Assembly (NCBI GenBank): GCA_050999155.1
Contig: JBPCPM010000071.1
Location: 1 to 44,853, forward strand
Origin: JBPCPM01 sp050999155
Lineage (GTDB): Bacteria; Actinomycetota; Thermoleophilia; Solirubrobacterales; 70-9
Direction: 5' to 3'
DNA length: 44,853 bases
Both the position numbers and the translations under genes were made by a program. Of this stretch, positions 25,159 through 33,737 are shown in pieces (the stretch's first letter is position 1; each line of letters starts with the position of its first letter). A model generated the notes under the pieces. That model did no database searches and was not told where the DNA came from. It saw only the letters and a list, made by a program, of their open reading frames with translations.

Positions 25159-27345
25159 TCACTGGGGATCGACATCGACGCTGATCGAGGCGCCGGCGAG
25201 CTGGCGGGCCGACGCGGCGCCTTCCACGGCGTCACGCACTCGGGCGATCAGCAGCGCCCGGTCGGGCGAGCGGACCTGCAGCTGGTGGCGCTCGCGGCCC
25301 TGGCGGCGAAACAGCGGTGTCGGGCCCAGCAGCCGCAACCCGCCGCCGGCCTTCAGCCGCTCTGCCACCGCGTTGCACGCCCGGTGGGCGGGCTGGGGCT
25401 CAGGCGACGAGCAGATGATCCGTACGAGGTTGCCGAACGGCGGGTAGCCCAGGGCCTCGCGGCGCGCGAGCTCGCCCTCGAGGAACCCCGGGGCGTCGTG
25501 GCGCGCGGCGTGGCGGATCGGCCGGGCGTCCGGCGCGAGCGTCTGGACCAGCACCCGGCCGTCCTGACCCCCGCGCCCGCTGCGACCGGCGAGCTGGGCG
25601 ACGAGCGCGAAGGTCCGCTCGTCGGAGCGGAAGTCGGGGAACCGCAGGGCCGCGTCGGCGTCGAGCATGACGCTCAAGGTCACGTCGGGGAAGTCGTGGC
25701 CCTTGCCCACCATCTGGGTCCCGATCAGCAACCCCGACGCCGCCGAGCCGAACGCCTGCAGGATCTCTGCGTCGGCGCCCTCACGGCCGCCGGTCGTGTC
25801 CGCGTCGAGCCGGAACACCGGCAGCGGGTCCAGCAGCTCGCCCAGCTCGGCGTCCAGGCGCTCGGTTCCCGCGCCGTGGCGGGCGATGGCCGCCGACCCG
25901 CAGGCCGGGCAGGTCTGGGGCTCGGGCTGGCCGTGGCCGCAGTGGTGGCAGCTCAGCCGCCCCCGGCCGCGGTGCAGCACGAGCGTGACGTCGCAGTTGG
26001 GGCACATGACCGCGTCCCCGCAGCTGCGACAGGTCACGAAGGCCGACCAGCCCCGGCGGTTGATCATCACGATCGCCTTGGTCGCCTGCTCGCGGACCTC
26101 GGTCAGGGCATGAACCGCCCGGGGGTGCAGCGGCCCGTCGCGGCTGTCGTGATCGCGCATGTCGAGCACCTCGACCGGGGGCATCGGGCGGCCATCCACG
26201 CGGTTGGGCAGGCTCAGCCGGGTCAGCGCGTGCCAGCTTTCGGGCCGCGGGGTCGCCGTGCCGGCCACCAGCACCGCCCCCTCGATCTCGGCCCGTCGGC
26301 GGGCGACGAGGCGGGCGTCGTACCGCGGGTCGGACTCCTGCTTGAAGGACGGATCGTGTTCCTCGTCGACGATGATCAGCCCGAGGTTCTCCACGGGCGC
26401 GAAGACGGCCGACCGTGGCCCGACGCAGACGGTCGCGTCCCCGTCGCGTAGCCGGTGCCACTCGTCGCGCCGGGCGCCGGGGGCAAGGCGTGAGTGCAGC
26501 AGCGCGATCCGCTCCCCGAACCGGCGCCGGAACCGAGCCACGGTCTGGGGGGTCAGGCCGATCTCGGGCACCAACACCAGCACGCCCCGCCCCAGAGCCA
26601 GGGCCTCGTCGGCGGCCGCGAGGTAGACCTCGGTCTTTCCCGAGCCCGTCACGCCGTGGAGCAGCAGCGGCTCGGGGGCGGTGGCTTCCGGCTCGTTGGT
26701 GGCGCGGAGCGTCGCGACGAGGGCGTCGAGGGCCCGGCGCTGGTCACCGTCGAGCTCCACGTCCTCCGCTTCGGCGCCCGCAGACACCGAGCGCGGCGCG
26801 CGGCGGGACTGCTGCTCGCGGATCTCCACGAGCCCGCGATCCTCGAGGCGGCGCGCCACCCCGTGGTCGGCTCCAACCGCGGCCAGCTCGGTAACGGCCA
26901 GCGGCCCAGCCGCCAGCGCCTCGAGAGCGGCCCGCTGACGCGTGCCCAGCCGGCCGCCGTTCCCCGCCGCCTCGCGCCCGGCATCGGTCAGCTCGACCTC
27001 CAGCACGGTCCGGGCCCGCAGCGCCGACCCCGACCGGGCTGTGCCCGGCGGCAACACGAGGCCCAGCCCCCGCGCGGGCGTCGAGACGTACTCGCGGGCG
27101 GTCCAGCGGCCCAGCTCGACCAGATGGGCAGGCACCCACCCGATGACCTCCTCGGGCTCGGCCAGCCGCTCGGCTGCCACGTCGCTGTGCTCGCTGAGCT
27201 CGACGACCACGGCCGTGAGCTTGCGCCCCGCGAACGGCACCCGCAGCAGGGTCCCGACCGCGACCTCCTGGTCTGGCCCCACCTGGTAGTCGAAGGGCCC
27301 GCGCAGGGCCCGGGCGGTGGTCAGTGGCTCGACACGCGCGATCAC
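25159..27345 (-). CDS. priA: Primosomal helicase PriA (N')
   Basis: PriA reloads the replisome at stalled forks. The 728-residue protein has the N-terminal DNA 3'-end-binding domain, Walker A GVTGSGKTEVYLAA, motif II VDEEHD, and eight zinc cysteines in four pairs (CRSC, CPNC, CHHC, CPAC). The helicase C-lobe includes LAGRSGRGGQDGRVLVQT. All ATPase motifs look intact, unlike the degenerate PriA known from mycobacteria. The GTG at 27343-27345 has a TAGCGT box 7 nt upstream. Confidence 0.95.
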   Translation of the reverse strand: MIARVEPLTTARALRGPFDYQVGPDQEVAVGTLLRVPFAGRKLTAVVVELSEHSDVAAERLAEPEEVIGWVPAHLVELGRWTAREYVSTPARGLGLVLPPGTARSGSALRARTVLEVELTDAGREAAGNGGRLGTRQRAALEALAAGPLAVTELAAVGADHGVARRLEDRGLVEIREQQSRRAPRSVSAGAEAEDVELDGDQRRALDALVATLRATNEPEATAPEPLLLHGVTGSGKTEVYLAAADEALALGRGVLVLVPEIGLTPQTVARFRRRFGERIALLHSRLAPGARRDEWHRLRDGDATVCVGPRSAVFAPVENLGLIIVDEEHDPSFKQESDPRYDARLVARRRAEIEGAVLVAGTATPRPESWHALTRLSLPNRVDGRPMPPVEVLDMRDHDSRDGPLHPRAVHALTEVREQATKAIVMINRRGWSAFVTCRSCGDAVMCPNCDVTLVLHRGRGRLSCHHCGHGQPEPQTCPACGSAAIARHGAGTERLDAELGELLDPLPVFRLDADTTGGREGADAEILQAFGSAASGLLIGTQMVGKGHDFPDVTLSVMLDADAALRFPDFRSDERTFALVAQLAGRSGRGGQDGRVLVQTLAPDARPIRHAARHDAPGFLEGELARREALGYPPFGNLVRIICSSPEPQPAHRACNAVAERLKAGGGLRLLGPTPLFRRQGRERHQLQVRSPDRALLIARVRDAVEGAASARQLAGASISVDVDPQ

Positions 27346-27352
27346 CCACCGG

Positions 27353-27358
27353 ACGCTA
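27353..27358 (-). promoter_or_regulatory. Candidate -10 box of priA (TAGCGT), leaderless
   Basis: TAGCGT on the minus strand lies 7 nt upstream of the priA GTG. A (GCCC)4 run begins about 28 nt further upstream. Confidence 0.55.
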
Positions 27359-27385
27359 GCCGAGCCCCGCCCCCACCCTCCATGC

Positions 27386-27404
27386 GCCCGCCCGCCCGCC
27401 CGCC
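27386..27404. repeat. Tetranucleotide run (GCCC)4GCC upstream of priA
   Basis: Four and a half perfect GCCC units lie in the -35/-55 zone of the priA promoter. Such runs can slip during replication. Confidence 0.6.
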
Positions 27405-27454
27405 AGCAGCGCCGCTCGGCTACCGGACCTGCCCCAGCCGCCCCGACCTCGCTC

Positions 27455-27500
27455 TCGCTGAACGATTAACAGGACTCCAGACCCGAGAATCGTTCAGCGA
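27455..27500. repeat. 46-bp inverted repeat, copy 2
   Basis: Perfect arms (TCGCTGAACGATT and its complement, extendable by one C/G pair) flank a 20-nt spacer. The sequence after it, GCCTGGTGGG, resembles the ACCCGGTGGG after copy 1, so conservation extends beyond the arms. It lies between the divergent priA and a small membrane-peptide ORF. Confidence 0.9.
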
Positions 27501-27526
27501 GCCTGGTGGGGTTCGGGCGATGCCGG

Positions 27527-27572
27527 TCGCTGAACGCTGAACGGGGCCATGGCGCGGCGCATCGTCCAGCGA
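27527..27572. repeat. 46-bp inverted repeat, copy 3 (diverged)
   Basis: The left arm starts TCGCTGAACG, with GCTGAACG duplicated. The right arm is ATCGTCCAGCGA. The arms no longer pair fully, but total length and 20-nt spacer are unchanged. It begins 26 nt after copy 2. Confidence 0.7.
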
Positions 27573-27685
27573 GCGGCTGGATGCTCGGGTCGTTCCCAGG
27601 TGGGTCTGAGGTAGCTCCCGGGAGGCTCCCAGCGCTGGGTTCGATCCTCGGTGGCGTCAGCTGCCCACGAACCCGGAGGTCCGCG

Positions 27686-27784
27686 ATGCACGAGCACTCC
27701 CCCACCGACCGAATCCCGCCAGGCCTGCTGGCCTGGGGCTCGTCGATGACCGTGCTGGTCACCGCGTTCCTGCTGGCCGGCTGA
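27686..27784 (+). CDS. Predicted 32-residue single-helix membrane peptide
   Basis: The ORF starts with ATG 5 nt after a perfect GGAGGT and encodes a hydrophilic, histidine-containing N-terminus, then one hydrophobic helix (about residues 13-31) ending in LLAG. A strong hairpin terminator lies about 80 nt downstream. The good ribosome-binding site, terminator and membrane character support a real gene. No homologue is recognisable to me. It occupies the otherwise empty priA-metK gap. Confidence 0.5.
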   Translation: MHEHSPTDRIPPGLLAWGSSMTVLVTAFLLAG

Positions 27785-27865
27785 CCCTCGGCTCCTTCTC
27801 GTGCACCCAGCGGACGCTTGGCTCCGGAAAGGGGCCGCCGGGGGTGGCTGGGACGGAGGCGGGCC

Positions 27866-27896
27866 CGGCGGGCGCCCGAGCTCGGGGCGCCCGCCG
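27866..27896. terminator. Strong hairpin, likely bidirectional terminator
   Basis: A perfect 12-bp GC-only stem (CGGCGGGCGCCC and its complement) surrounds a 7-nt loop. It serves the small membrane-peptide ORF on the plus strand and metK, whose stop is 33 nt away, on the minus strand. Confidence 0.65.
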
Positions 27897-27929
27897 CTTG
27901 GCCGCAGAGACCGGCGCGTCGTCCGCGGC

Positions 27930-29156
27930 CTATAGGCCGGCGGCCTCGCGCAGGGCGTCGGCCTTGTCGGTCTTCTCCCAGGTGAAGTCGTCGTCCTCGC
28001 GGCCGAAATGGCCGTAGGCGGCGGTCTTCTGGTAGATCGGCCGGTGCAGGTCCAGCGCCTTGCGAAAGGCGCCGGGCCGCAGGTCGAAGTGCTCGTTGAC
28101 CAGGTCGGCGATCTCCGAATCGGACATCTTGCCGGTACCGAACGTCTCGACCATGAGCGAGATCGGGCGGGCAACGCCGATGGCATAGGCCACCTGGACC
28201 TCGCAGCGGTCGGCCAGGCCGGCCGCGACGACGTTCTTGGCCACCCAGCGGGCTGCGTAGGCGGCCGACCGGTCGACCTTCGACGGGTCCTTGCCCGAGA
28301 AGGCGCCGCCGCCGTGGCGGGCCTTGCCGCCGTAGGTGTCGACGATGATCTTGCGGCCGGTAAGGCCACAGTCGCCCATGGGGCCGCCGATGACGAACTT
28401 GCCGGTCGGGTTGACCAGCAGGTTCTCCTTGAGCGTGTCGGCGTCGTAGAGGTCGGTGAAGTTGCTCAGCACCGGCTCGATGACGTGCTCCCACAGGTCG
28501 GGCTTGATCGTCTTCTGGGAGTCGATGCCCTCGCCGTGCTGGGTGGAGATCAGGATCTGGGTGACCTCGACCGGCTTCTCGTCCTGGTAGCGGACGGTGA
28601 CCTGGGTTTTGCCGTCGGCGCGCAGGTAGTCCAGCGTGCCGTCCTTGCGGACCTCCGACAGGCGCTTGGACAGGCCGTGGGCCAGGAAGATCGGCAGCGG
28701 CATCAACTGCGGTGTCTCGTTCGAGGCGTAGCCGAACATCATTCCCTGGTCGCCGGCCCCGGCCTCGTCGAGCTCGTCGCTCCCACCTTCGGCGCGGTTC
28801 TCGTACGCGGTATCGACGCCCTGGGCGATGTCGGCGGACTGCTCGTCGAGCGCCACCAGCACCGAGCAGGTGTCGCAGTCGAAGCCGTACTCGGCGTTGT
28901 CGTAGCCGATGCCGCGCACGGTCTCGCGGGCGATCTTCGGGATGTCGATCGTCGCCGAGGTGGAGATCTCGCCGGAGATGACGATCAGGCCGGTGTTGAC
29001 GAGCGTCTCGCACGCGACCCGACCCTCGGGGTCCTGGGCCAGGACGGCGTCGAGGACGCCGTCGGAAATCTGGTCGGACATCTTGTCCGGATGACCCTCG
29101 GTGACCGACTCCGAGGTGAACAGGTACTCGTTGTCGGAGAGCTTGCCCGCTTGCAT
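27930..29156 (-). CDS. metK: S-adenosylmethionine synthetase
   Basis: MetK makes SAM from methionine and ATP. The 408-residue protein contains GHPDKMSDQISDGVLDA, GAGDQGMMFGYASNETP and GGGAFSGKDPSKVDRSAAY, the family signature blocks with their ATP- and metal-binding residues. The start is an ATG about 8 nt after GGAAGG. No SAM riboswitch is visible in the short (59 nt) gap to the upstream DUF3352 gene, so it may be co-transcribed with it. Confidence 0.97.
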   Translation of the reverse strand: MQAGKLSDNEYLFTSESVTEGHPDKMSDQISDGVLDAVLAQDPEGRVACETLVNTGLIVISGEISTSATIDIPKIARETVRGIGYDNAEYGFDCDTCSVLVALDEQSADIAQGVDTAYENRAEGGSDELDEAGAGDQGMMFGYASNETPQLMPLPIFLAHGLSKRLSEVRKDGTLDYLRADGKTQVTVRYQDEKPVEVTQILISTQHGEGIDSQKTIKPDLWEHVIEPVLSNFTDLYDADTLKENLLVNPTGKFVIGGPMGDCGLTGRKIIVDTYGGKARHGGGAFSGKDPSKVDRSAAYAARWVAKNVVAAGLADRCEVQVAYAIGVARPISLMVETFGTGKMSDSEIADLVNEHFDLRPGAFRKALDLHRPIYQKTAAYGHFGREDDDFTWEKTDKADALREAAGL

Positions 29157-29215
29157 TCGCGTCCTTCCGCGTCGTTTGCCCGGCGTGCGCCGGCCGTCGC
29201 GCGCGAACCCGGCCG

Positions 29216-30826
29216 CTACCGAATGGTCAGCGTGGCCCGCACGTCCAGATCTGCCTCACTGCCCTGGACGGTCACGCCCAATGCCTGAAGTCGTTCGACA
29301 TCGTCGCGGATGAGCCCGAAGCCCGGATCCTGTCCGAGGCCCGCCCCCACCGCGAGATCGACGAACGTCGCGAGGTCCACGAAGACTACCGTGGCGGCCT
29401 CATCAGGCGCGCCTGCGAAGGCCGACTTGTAGCCGTCGGAATCCGCGAGGGGCTCGCGGTTCTTGCGGATCCGCTCGACGCCCTGGGGGTCGGTGGTGAT
29501 CACCAGCTGACCCTCGAACAGGGCGTAGGAGAGGTTGATCGTGGGCGTCAGCTGGAGCGAGTTCACGCGAACCCCGCCGACGTCGGACTCCGCGAACTGG
29601 GCGGCCCGCTGCCCCTCTCCGGGCTGGATCGCCTTGATGATCGGCCCCTGCAGGCTGGCCAGCACGCTGCGCGCCTTCTTCTCGTCGACGTCGTCGATCA
29701 CGGCGGTGACCACAGGCGCGGGCTGGCCCGGCGCGACGCTGATCGCCGCCTCGCCCTTGAGCAGCGGGAACAGCTGCTTCTCCAGATCGACGCGAGCTTC
29801 CTTGCCAAGGCCTTTGCGGAACCGCTCGAACAGGTCGCCGAACCCCGGGATCGACACCCCGGCCTGGCCCAGGAGCCGGTCCAGGGTGCGGTCGAAATCC
29901 GCCGCGCCGAGGTAGAGGAACGACGTGCCGCTGACCTCCGAGTCCAGGGTCGGTTCGAACGAGGGGAATGCGCCGTAGGCCGGACGGTCCTTGTTGGCCT
30001 TGGCGTCCAGGGCGCTGTGCTGGCTGACCACCAGCTTGCCGTCGCGGGCGGTGATCGCGGCCGCGGTTGCCTGCAGCGCCGGGTGGTCGATGACGCCGCC
30101 GAGCTGGGCGAGCGCCCCCGAGCCCTCGAGCAGGACATCGCGCACTCCGTCGCGCGAGGCGTAGGCCAGCGCTACCCGTTCGGCGGCGACGCCGTCGAGC
30201 GCGCGCTGCGCCTGGGCGTTGTCGGCCAGCGACCCGCCGCGCCCGTCCGCCAGGTCGATCGTGCGTTTGACGGTGTCGGCCTCCCCGACCACGAGGAAAT
30301 CGCCCGCGAAGGCGGTGACGAAGTCGGGCGCATAGGCACGGATTTCGGTGCCTCGGTGTTTGGAGACTGTCGGCTTGGCCTTGAGGCCGTCGAGGAACTC
30401 CTTGGCCTTGCCTTCGTCGTCGACGTCGATCGCCAGCAGCGACTGCGGCCGGCTCGCCTTGCCCGGAACCACGGCCACCGTGGCGCTGTCCCCGGCCCAG
30501 GGCCGGATGTCCTTGTCGAAGGCAAACGTCTCGTCCGAGGGTCCGGTGATCCGGCCCAGGGCGACCCCGCGCACCGCGTCGAAGCTGGGGAACCGTTTGA
30601 GGATCGCCGCCATCTTCGTGTACTGCTCGGCGTCGGTGTCGAGGTCGATCGCGACGTAGAGCATCACGTCCGACGGCATCAACTCCTGGGCGTCGGCGGT
30701 GGCGTCGGATCCCGATGCGGGACGCAGCAGCACGACGTAGGCAACGATCACCGCCGCGACGGCGAGCAGCTGCCACCAGCGCAGGGCAACGCGGGGGTGG
30801 ATGCGGTTGGTCAGCACGCCGGGCAC
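29216..30826 (-). CDS. DUF3352 domain-containing membrane-anchored protein
   Basis: The 536-residue protein has one N-terminal helix (about residues 16-36), then a long extracytoplasmic region beginning SGSDATADAQELMPSDVMLYVAIDLDTD, which matches the start of DUF3352. The family has no established function; members are extracytoplasmic proteins of actinobacteria and cyanobacteria. The GTG at 30826 is 9 nt after the der stop, with AAAGG as a weak ribosome-binding site. Confidence 0.8.
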   Translation of the reverse strand: MPGVLTNRIHPRVALRWWQLLAVAAVIVAYVVLLRPASGSDATADAQELMPSDVMLYVAIDLDTDAEQYTKMAAILKRFPSFDAVRGVALGRITGPSDETFAFDKDIRPWAGDSATVAVVPGKASRPQSLLAIDVDDEGKAKEFLDGLKAKPTVSKHRGTEIRAYAPDFVTAFAGDFLVVGEADTVKRTIDLADGRGGSLADNAQAQRALDGVAAERVALAYASRDGVRDVLLEGSGALAQLGGVIDHPALQATAAAITARDGKLVVSQHSALDAKANKDRPAYGAFPSFEPTLDSEVSGTSFLYLGAADFDRTLDRLLGQAGVSIPGFGDLFERFRKGLGKEARVDLEKQLFPLLKGEAAISVAPGQPAPVVTAVIDDVDEKKARSVLASLQGPIIKAIQPGEGQRAAQFAESDVGGVRVNSLQLTPTINLSYALFEGQLVITTDPQGVERIRKNREPLADSDGYKSAFAGAPDEAATVVFVDLATFVDLAVGAGLGQDPGFGLIRDDVERLQALGVTVQGSEADLDVRATLTIR

Positions 30827-30835
30827 GGCTGGCCT

Positions 30836-32167
30836 TTATAGCTGACCGCTTCGGTCGCCCCGCCGGGCTCGCCCCTCCCGAGGCACGAAATCGATGATCA
30901 GCGGGATGCCCTCCAGGGCGTAGCGCTCGCGCAGCTGGTTCTCGAAGAACAGCGCCCAGTCCCGGGTGAGCAGCAGGCGGTCGTTGACCGACACCTGGAA
31001 CCGGGGAGGGCTCCGGTCGACCTGGGCCATGTAGTAGGCGCGCAGGCGCCGGCCCCGGCGCTGGGGCGGCTGGCGGCGCGCGGTCACGTCCGACAAGAAC
31101 CGGTTGAGCTCGGCCGTGGCGATGCGGTCGTCCCGCCGGTCGGCCAGGCGCACGGCCTCGATCAGCAGCTTGGGCGCGTTGCGCCCGGTGGCGGCCGACG
31201 CGGTCATCACCGGCGGGCGCTGACGCATCTTGCGGCCGACCCGGCCCTTGGCGTCGTCGAGGTCGGTGCTGCCGATGTCCCACTTGTTGAGGACCAGCAG
31301 GCTCGCGCACCCGGTGCGCATGGCCAGGTCGGCGGCTCGCAGGTCGTCGGCCGTGATCCCTTCGGAGGCGTCGCAGACCACCATGGCCACGTCGGCACGA
31401 CGGGCCGCCGTCTCGGTGCGCATCTGGGCGTAGGCGTCGGCGCCCTGGACCTTGGCCCGTCGGCGCAGGCCGGCGGTGTCGACGAGCAGGATGTCGCGGC
31501 CGTCCACGGTCAGCGGCGTGTCGATCGCATCTCGGGTGGTCCCGGGACGGTCGGAGACGATCACCCGCTCTTCCCCGAGGAAGCGGTTGACCAGCGAGGA
31601 CTTGCCCACGTTGGGCCGGCCGACGACCGCGACGGCGACCCGCTCGGGCTCCGGCTCGGGATCGTCGACCGTGCCCAGCGCCGCGGCGATGGCGTCGAGC
31701 AGGTCCCCGGAGCCGATCCCGTGCGTGGCGGACACGGCCAGTGGCTCGCCCAGGCCCAGCGCGTGGAACTCGGCAGTCGCCCAGGTGGTCGCGGCGGGGT
31801 CGTCGACCTTGTTGACGACCACCAGCGTCGGGGTGCCCTGCCGGCGCAGGAAATCGGCCAGCTCGGTGTCGCCGGGGCGCAGACCCGCCACGTCGACGAC
31901 CAGCAGCACGAGCTGGGCCTCGGAGACGGCCAGCCGGGCCTGGGCCTGGACGTCCTCGGCGAGCGCGTCGGGATCTTCGAGGTCGATGCCCCCGGTGTCG
32001 ATGACCGAGAACCGCCGGCCGGCCCACTCGCAGACCAGGACCTTGCGGTCCCGCGTGACGCCGGGCTCGGCGTCGACCACCGCCTCGCGGCGGCCGATGA
32101 GCCGGTTGACCAGGGTGCTCTTGCCGACGTTCGGGTAGCCGACCACCGCGACCGCGGGGATGCTCAC
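30836..32167 (-). CDS. der: Ribosome biogenesis GTPase Der (EngA)
   Basis: Der is the double GTPase for 50S assembly. Two G domains are present, with G1 motifs GYPNVGKSTLVNRL and GRPNVGKSSLVNRF and NKVD/NKWD G4 motifs, followed by the KH-like domain. Length (443) is typical. Its GTG overlaps the cmk stop (GTGA), the classic cmk-der pair. Confidence 0.97.
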   Translation of the reverse strand: MSIPAVAVVGYPNVGKSTLVNRLIGRREAVVDAEPGVTRDRKVLVCEWAGRRFSVIDTGGIDLEDPDALAEDVQAQARLAVSEAQLVLLVVDVAGLRPGDTELADFLRRQGTPTLVVVNKVDDPAATTWATAEFHALGLGEPLAVSATHGIGSGDLLDAIAAALGTVDDPEPEPERVAVAVVGRPNVGKSSLVNRFLGEERVIVSDRPGTTRDAIDTPLTVDGRDILLVDTAGLRRRAKVQGADAYAQMRTETAARRADVAMVVCDASEGITADDLRAADLAMRTGCASLLVLNKWDIGSTDLDDAKGRVGRKMRQRPPVMTASAATGRNAPKLLIEAVRLADRRDDRIATAELNRFLSDVTARRQPPQRRGRRLRAYYMAQVDRSPPRFQVSVNDRLLLTRDWALFFENQLRERYALEGIPLIIDFVPREGRARRGDRSGQL

Positions 32168-32799
32168 ACGAGTCCCCGCTCGCGCGCCAGCTCCACGATC
32201 CGGTCCACGACGGCCTCCGCGTCGAGGCCCGACGAGTCGAGCGTCACCGCGTCGCGGGCCGGCCGCAACGGGGCATGGGCGCGCCCGCTGTCGCGGGCGT
32301 CGCGCGTGCGCTGGGCGGCAAGCACGGACGAGGCGTCCTCCCCGCTCTCGGCTGCCCGGCGGCGAGCCCGTTCCTCGTCGGACGCGGTGAGAAAGACCTT
32401 CAGCTCGGCCTCGGGGGCGATGGCCGTCCCGACGTCCCGACCCTCGGCGACGTAGCGGCCTCGCGCGATCATCGACCGCTGGGCGGCGACCAGCGCGCCG
32501 CGCACCATCTCGACCTGGGCGACCCGAGAGGCGGCGTCGGTGACCTGCGGCGAGCGGATGCGATCCCCCACGGGCGCGCCGTTGACGCGCACGGTGCTGC
32601 CGAGCTCGAACTGCAGGGAGCGGGCCAGCGCGCCGAGCGCGGCAGGGTCGTCGAGGGGCACGCCCCGTTCGAGCGCAGCCAGGGCCACGCCGCGGTACAT
32701 GGCCCCGGTATCGAGGTAGGAGAAGCCGAGGCGGTGCGCGGTGGCTCGGGCCGCGGTCGACTTCCCGGCCCCGGCGGGACCGTCGATGGCGATCAGCAT
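32164..32799 (-). CDS. cmk: Cytidylate kinase
   Basis: The 211-residue NMP kinase begins IAIDGPAGAGKSTAARATA (P-loop), with LDTGAMYRGVAL and RSPQVTDAASRVAQ in the CMP-binding region. It phosphorylates CMP and dCMP. The ATG is 6 nt after AGGAG. It lies 59 nt downstream of the RsbW-like gene and is coupled to der. Confidence 0.96.
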   Translation of the reverse strand: MLIAIDGPAGAGKSTAARATAHRLGFSYLDTGAMYRGVALAALERGVPLDDPAALGALARSLQFELGSTVRVNGAPVGDRIRSPQVTDAASRVAQVEMVRGALVAAQRSMIARGRYVAEGRDVGTAIAPEAELKVFLTASDEERARRRAAESGEDASSVLAAQRTRDARDSGRAHAPLRPARDAVTLDSSGLDAEAVVDRIVELARERGLV

Positions 32800-32858
32800 G
32801 CAGAACTCCTAGGGGTCCGGGGACGCGGCGGCGTTCCCGGACGGGAGCGTAGTGCGGC

Positions 32859-33737
32859 TCAGGCGGGCTCGGGGTCGCGGCTGGCCGTGCCGGCCGCTGC
32901 GCCGCGGATCCAAAGGGCGAGAAACTCCGCGTCGCCGCGGTCGTCGACCTCGACCTTGTCGGCCAGGACGCTCAGCGAGCCTCCGATACCCGGAAGCGAG
33001 AGCCCGTCGATGAGGCGCTGGGCCCCACCGACCGCCAGGGGACCCACGTGGAAGCTCAGGCCGTCCTCGTCGCCGCCGATCTCGAACCGCACCGGTTCGT
33101 CTGCCTGCTCGCCCGCTCCTCGCGCCGAGAGGGCGTCGCTGAGCAGCAGGGCGTCGTTGATCCGGTCGACCGACAGGTCGGCGCGGGCGGCCAGCAGCGA
33201 GACGATGCGGCCGAGCATGGGCTGGGCCATGGCGTCGCCGGTGGTCTCGAGCACGGCGCACTCTGTCTCGGGGGCATCGACCAGCGGGGTGATCTCCGGG
33301 CTGTGGACGGCAGCTTCGGCCCGGCTGAAGACGGCGGTGATCTCGGTGCCGCGGCCAGCTCCGCCGCGGATCTGGAAGCGGTCGCTCATGGCTGCGATCA
33401 GCGAGAGCCCCAGCCGCAGCGAGTCGTCGGAGGAATCGCCGGGCCGCGGGGCGATGCCGCGGCCGAAGTCGCGGACAGCGACCTCGAGCTCGTCGGCCGA
33501 CGGGCGGGCGACCAGCTCGACCGGACCTCCGGCCTCGGGGTAGGCGTGGACAACGGCGTTCATGCAGGCCTCGGAGACCACGGTCTTGAGGTCGGCCACC
33601 CGATCGGGTCCCATGTCCAGCGCCTCGGCCAAGCCGGCGACGGCCTGCCTGACGACGGCGACGTTCTCGCTCGTGGCCGGGACGGCAAGCCGCAGTTCGC
33701 CTGCCGTTTCGCTGAGTTCGGGGGCAGTGACGCTCAT
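32859..33737 (-). CDS. RsbW-like anti-sigma factor / serine kinase with a degenerate second ATPase domain
   Basis: Residues 15-140 are a GHKL anti-sigma kinase with N box E56-ACM-N60-AVV-H64, a D90-x-G-x-G motif and a GLSLI lid. It should bind the neighbouring sigma factor and phosphorylate the STAS partner. Residues 170-280 resemble a second copy (DLSVDRINDALLLSDAL, then strands ending FLALWIRG) that lacks the N-box Asn and the DxGxG motif. The total of 292 residues is about twice a normal RsbW. The ATG overlaps the STAS gene stop (ATGA). An open frame further upstream belongs to no gene. Confidence 0.88.
   Translation of the reverse strand: MSVTAPELSETAGELRLAVPATSENVAVVRQAVAGLAEALDMGPDRVADLKTVVSEACMNAVVHAYPEAGGPVELVARPSADELEVAVRDFGRGIAPRPGDSSDDSLRLGLSLIAAMSDRFQIRGGAGRGTEITAVFSRAEAAVHSPEITPLVDAPETECAVLETTGDAMAQPMLGRIVSLLAARADLSVDRINDALLLSDALSARGAGEQADEPVRFEIGGDEDGLSFHVGPLAVGGAQRLIDGLSLPGIGGSLSVLADKVEVDDRGDAEFLALWIRGAAAGTASRDPEPA

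Noticed and set aside
23440..26451. A 1003-codon plus-strand frame across fmt, def and priA
   Set aside because: It is antisense to three conserved genes with complete motifs and has no recognisable domain.
27455..27572. The two neighbouring repeat copies as a minimal CRISPR array
   Set aside because: There are only two units, each is itself a long palindrome with a variable interior, and no cas gene is present.
29157..29215. Possible SAM riboswitch upstream of metK
   Set aside because: The gap is only 59 nt, holds no conserved SAM-I/II/IV core that I can see, and contains an ordinary ribosome-binding site.
29403..32027. An 874-codon open frame on the minus strand overlapping der and the DUF3352 gene
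   Set aside because: It is a shifted frame of two real genes, is arginine/glycine/proline rich, and shows no family motif.
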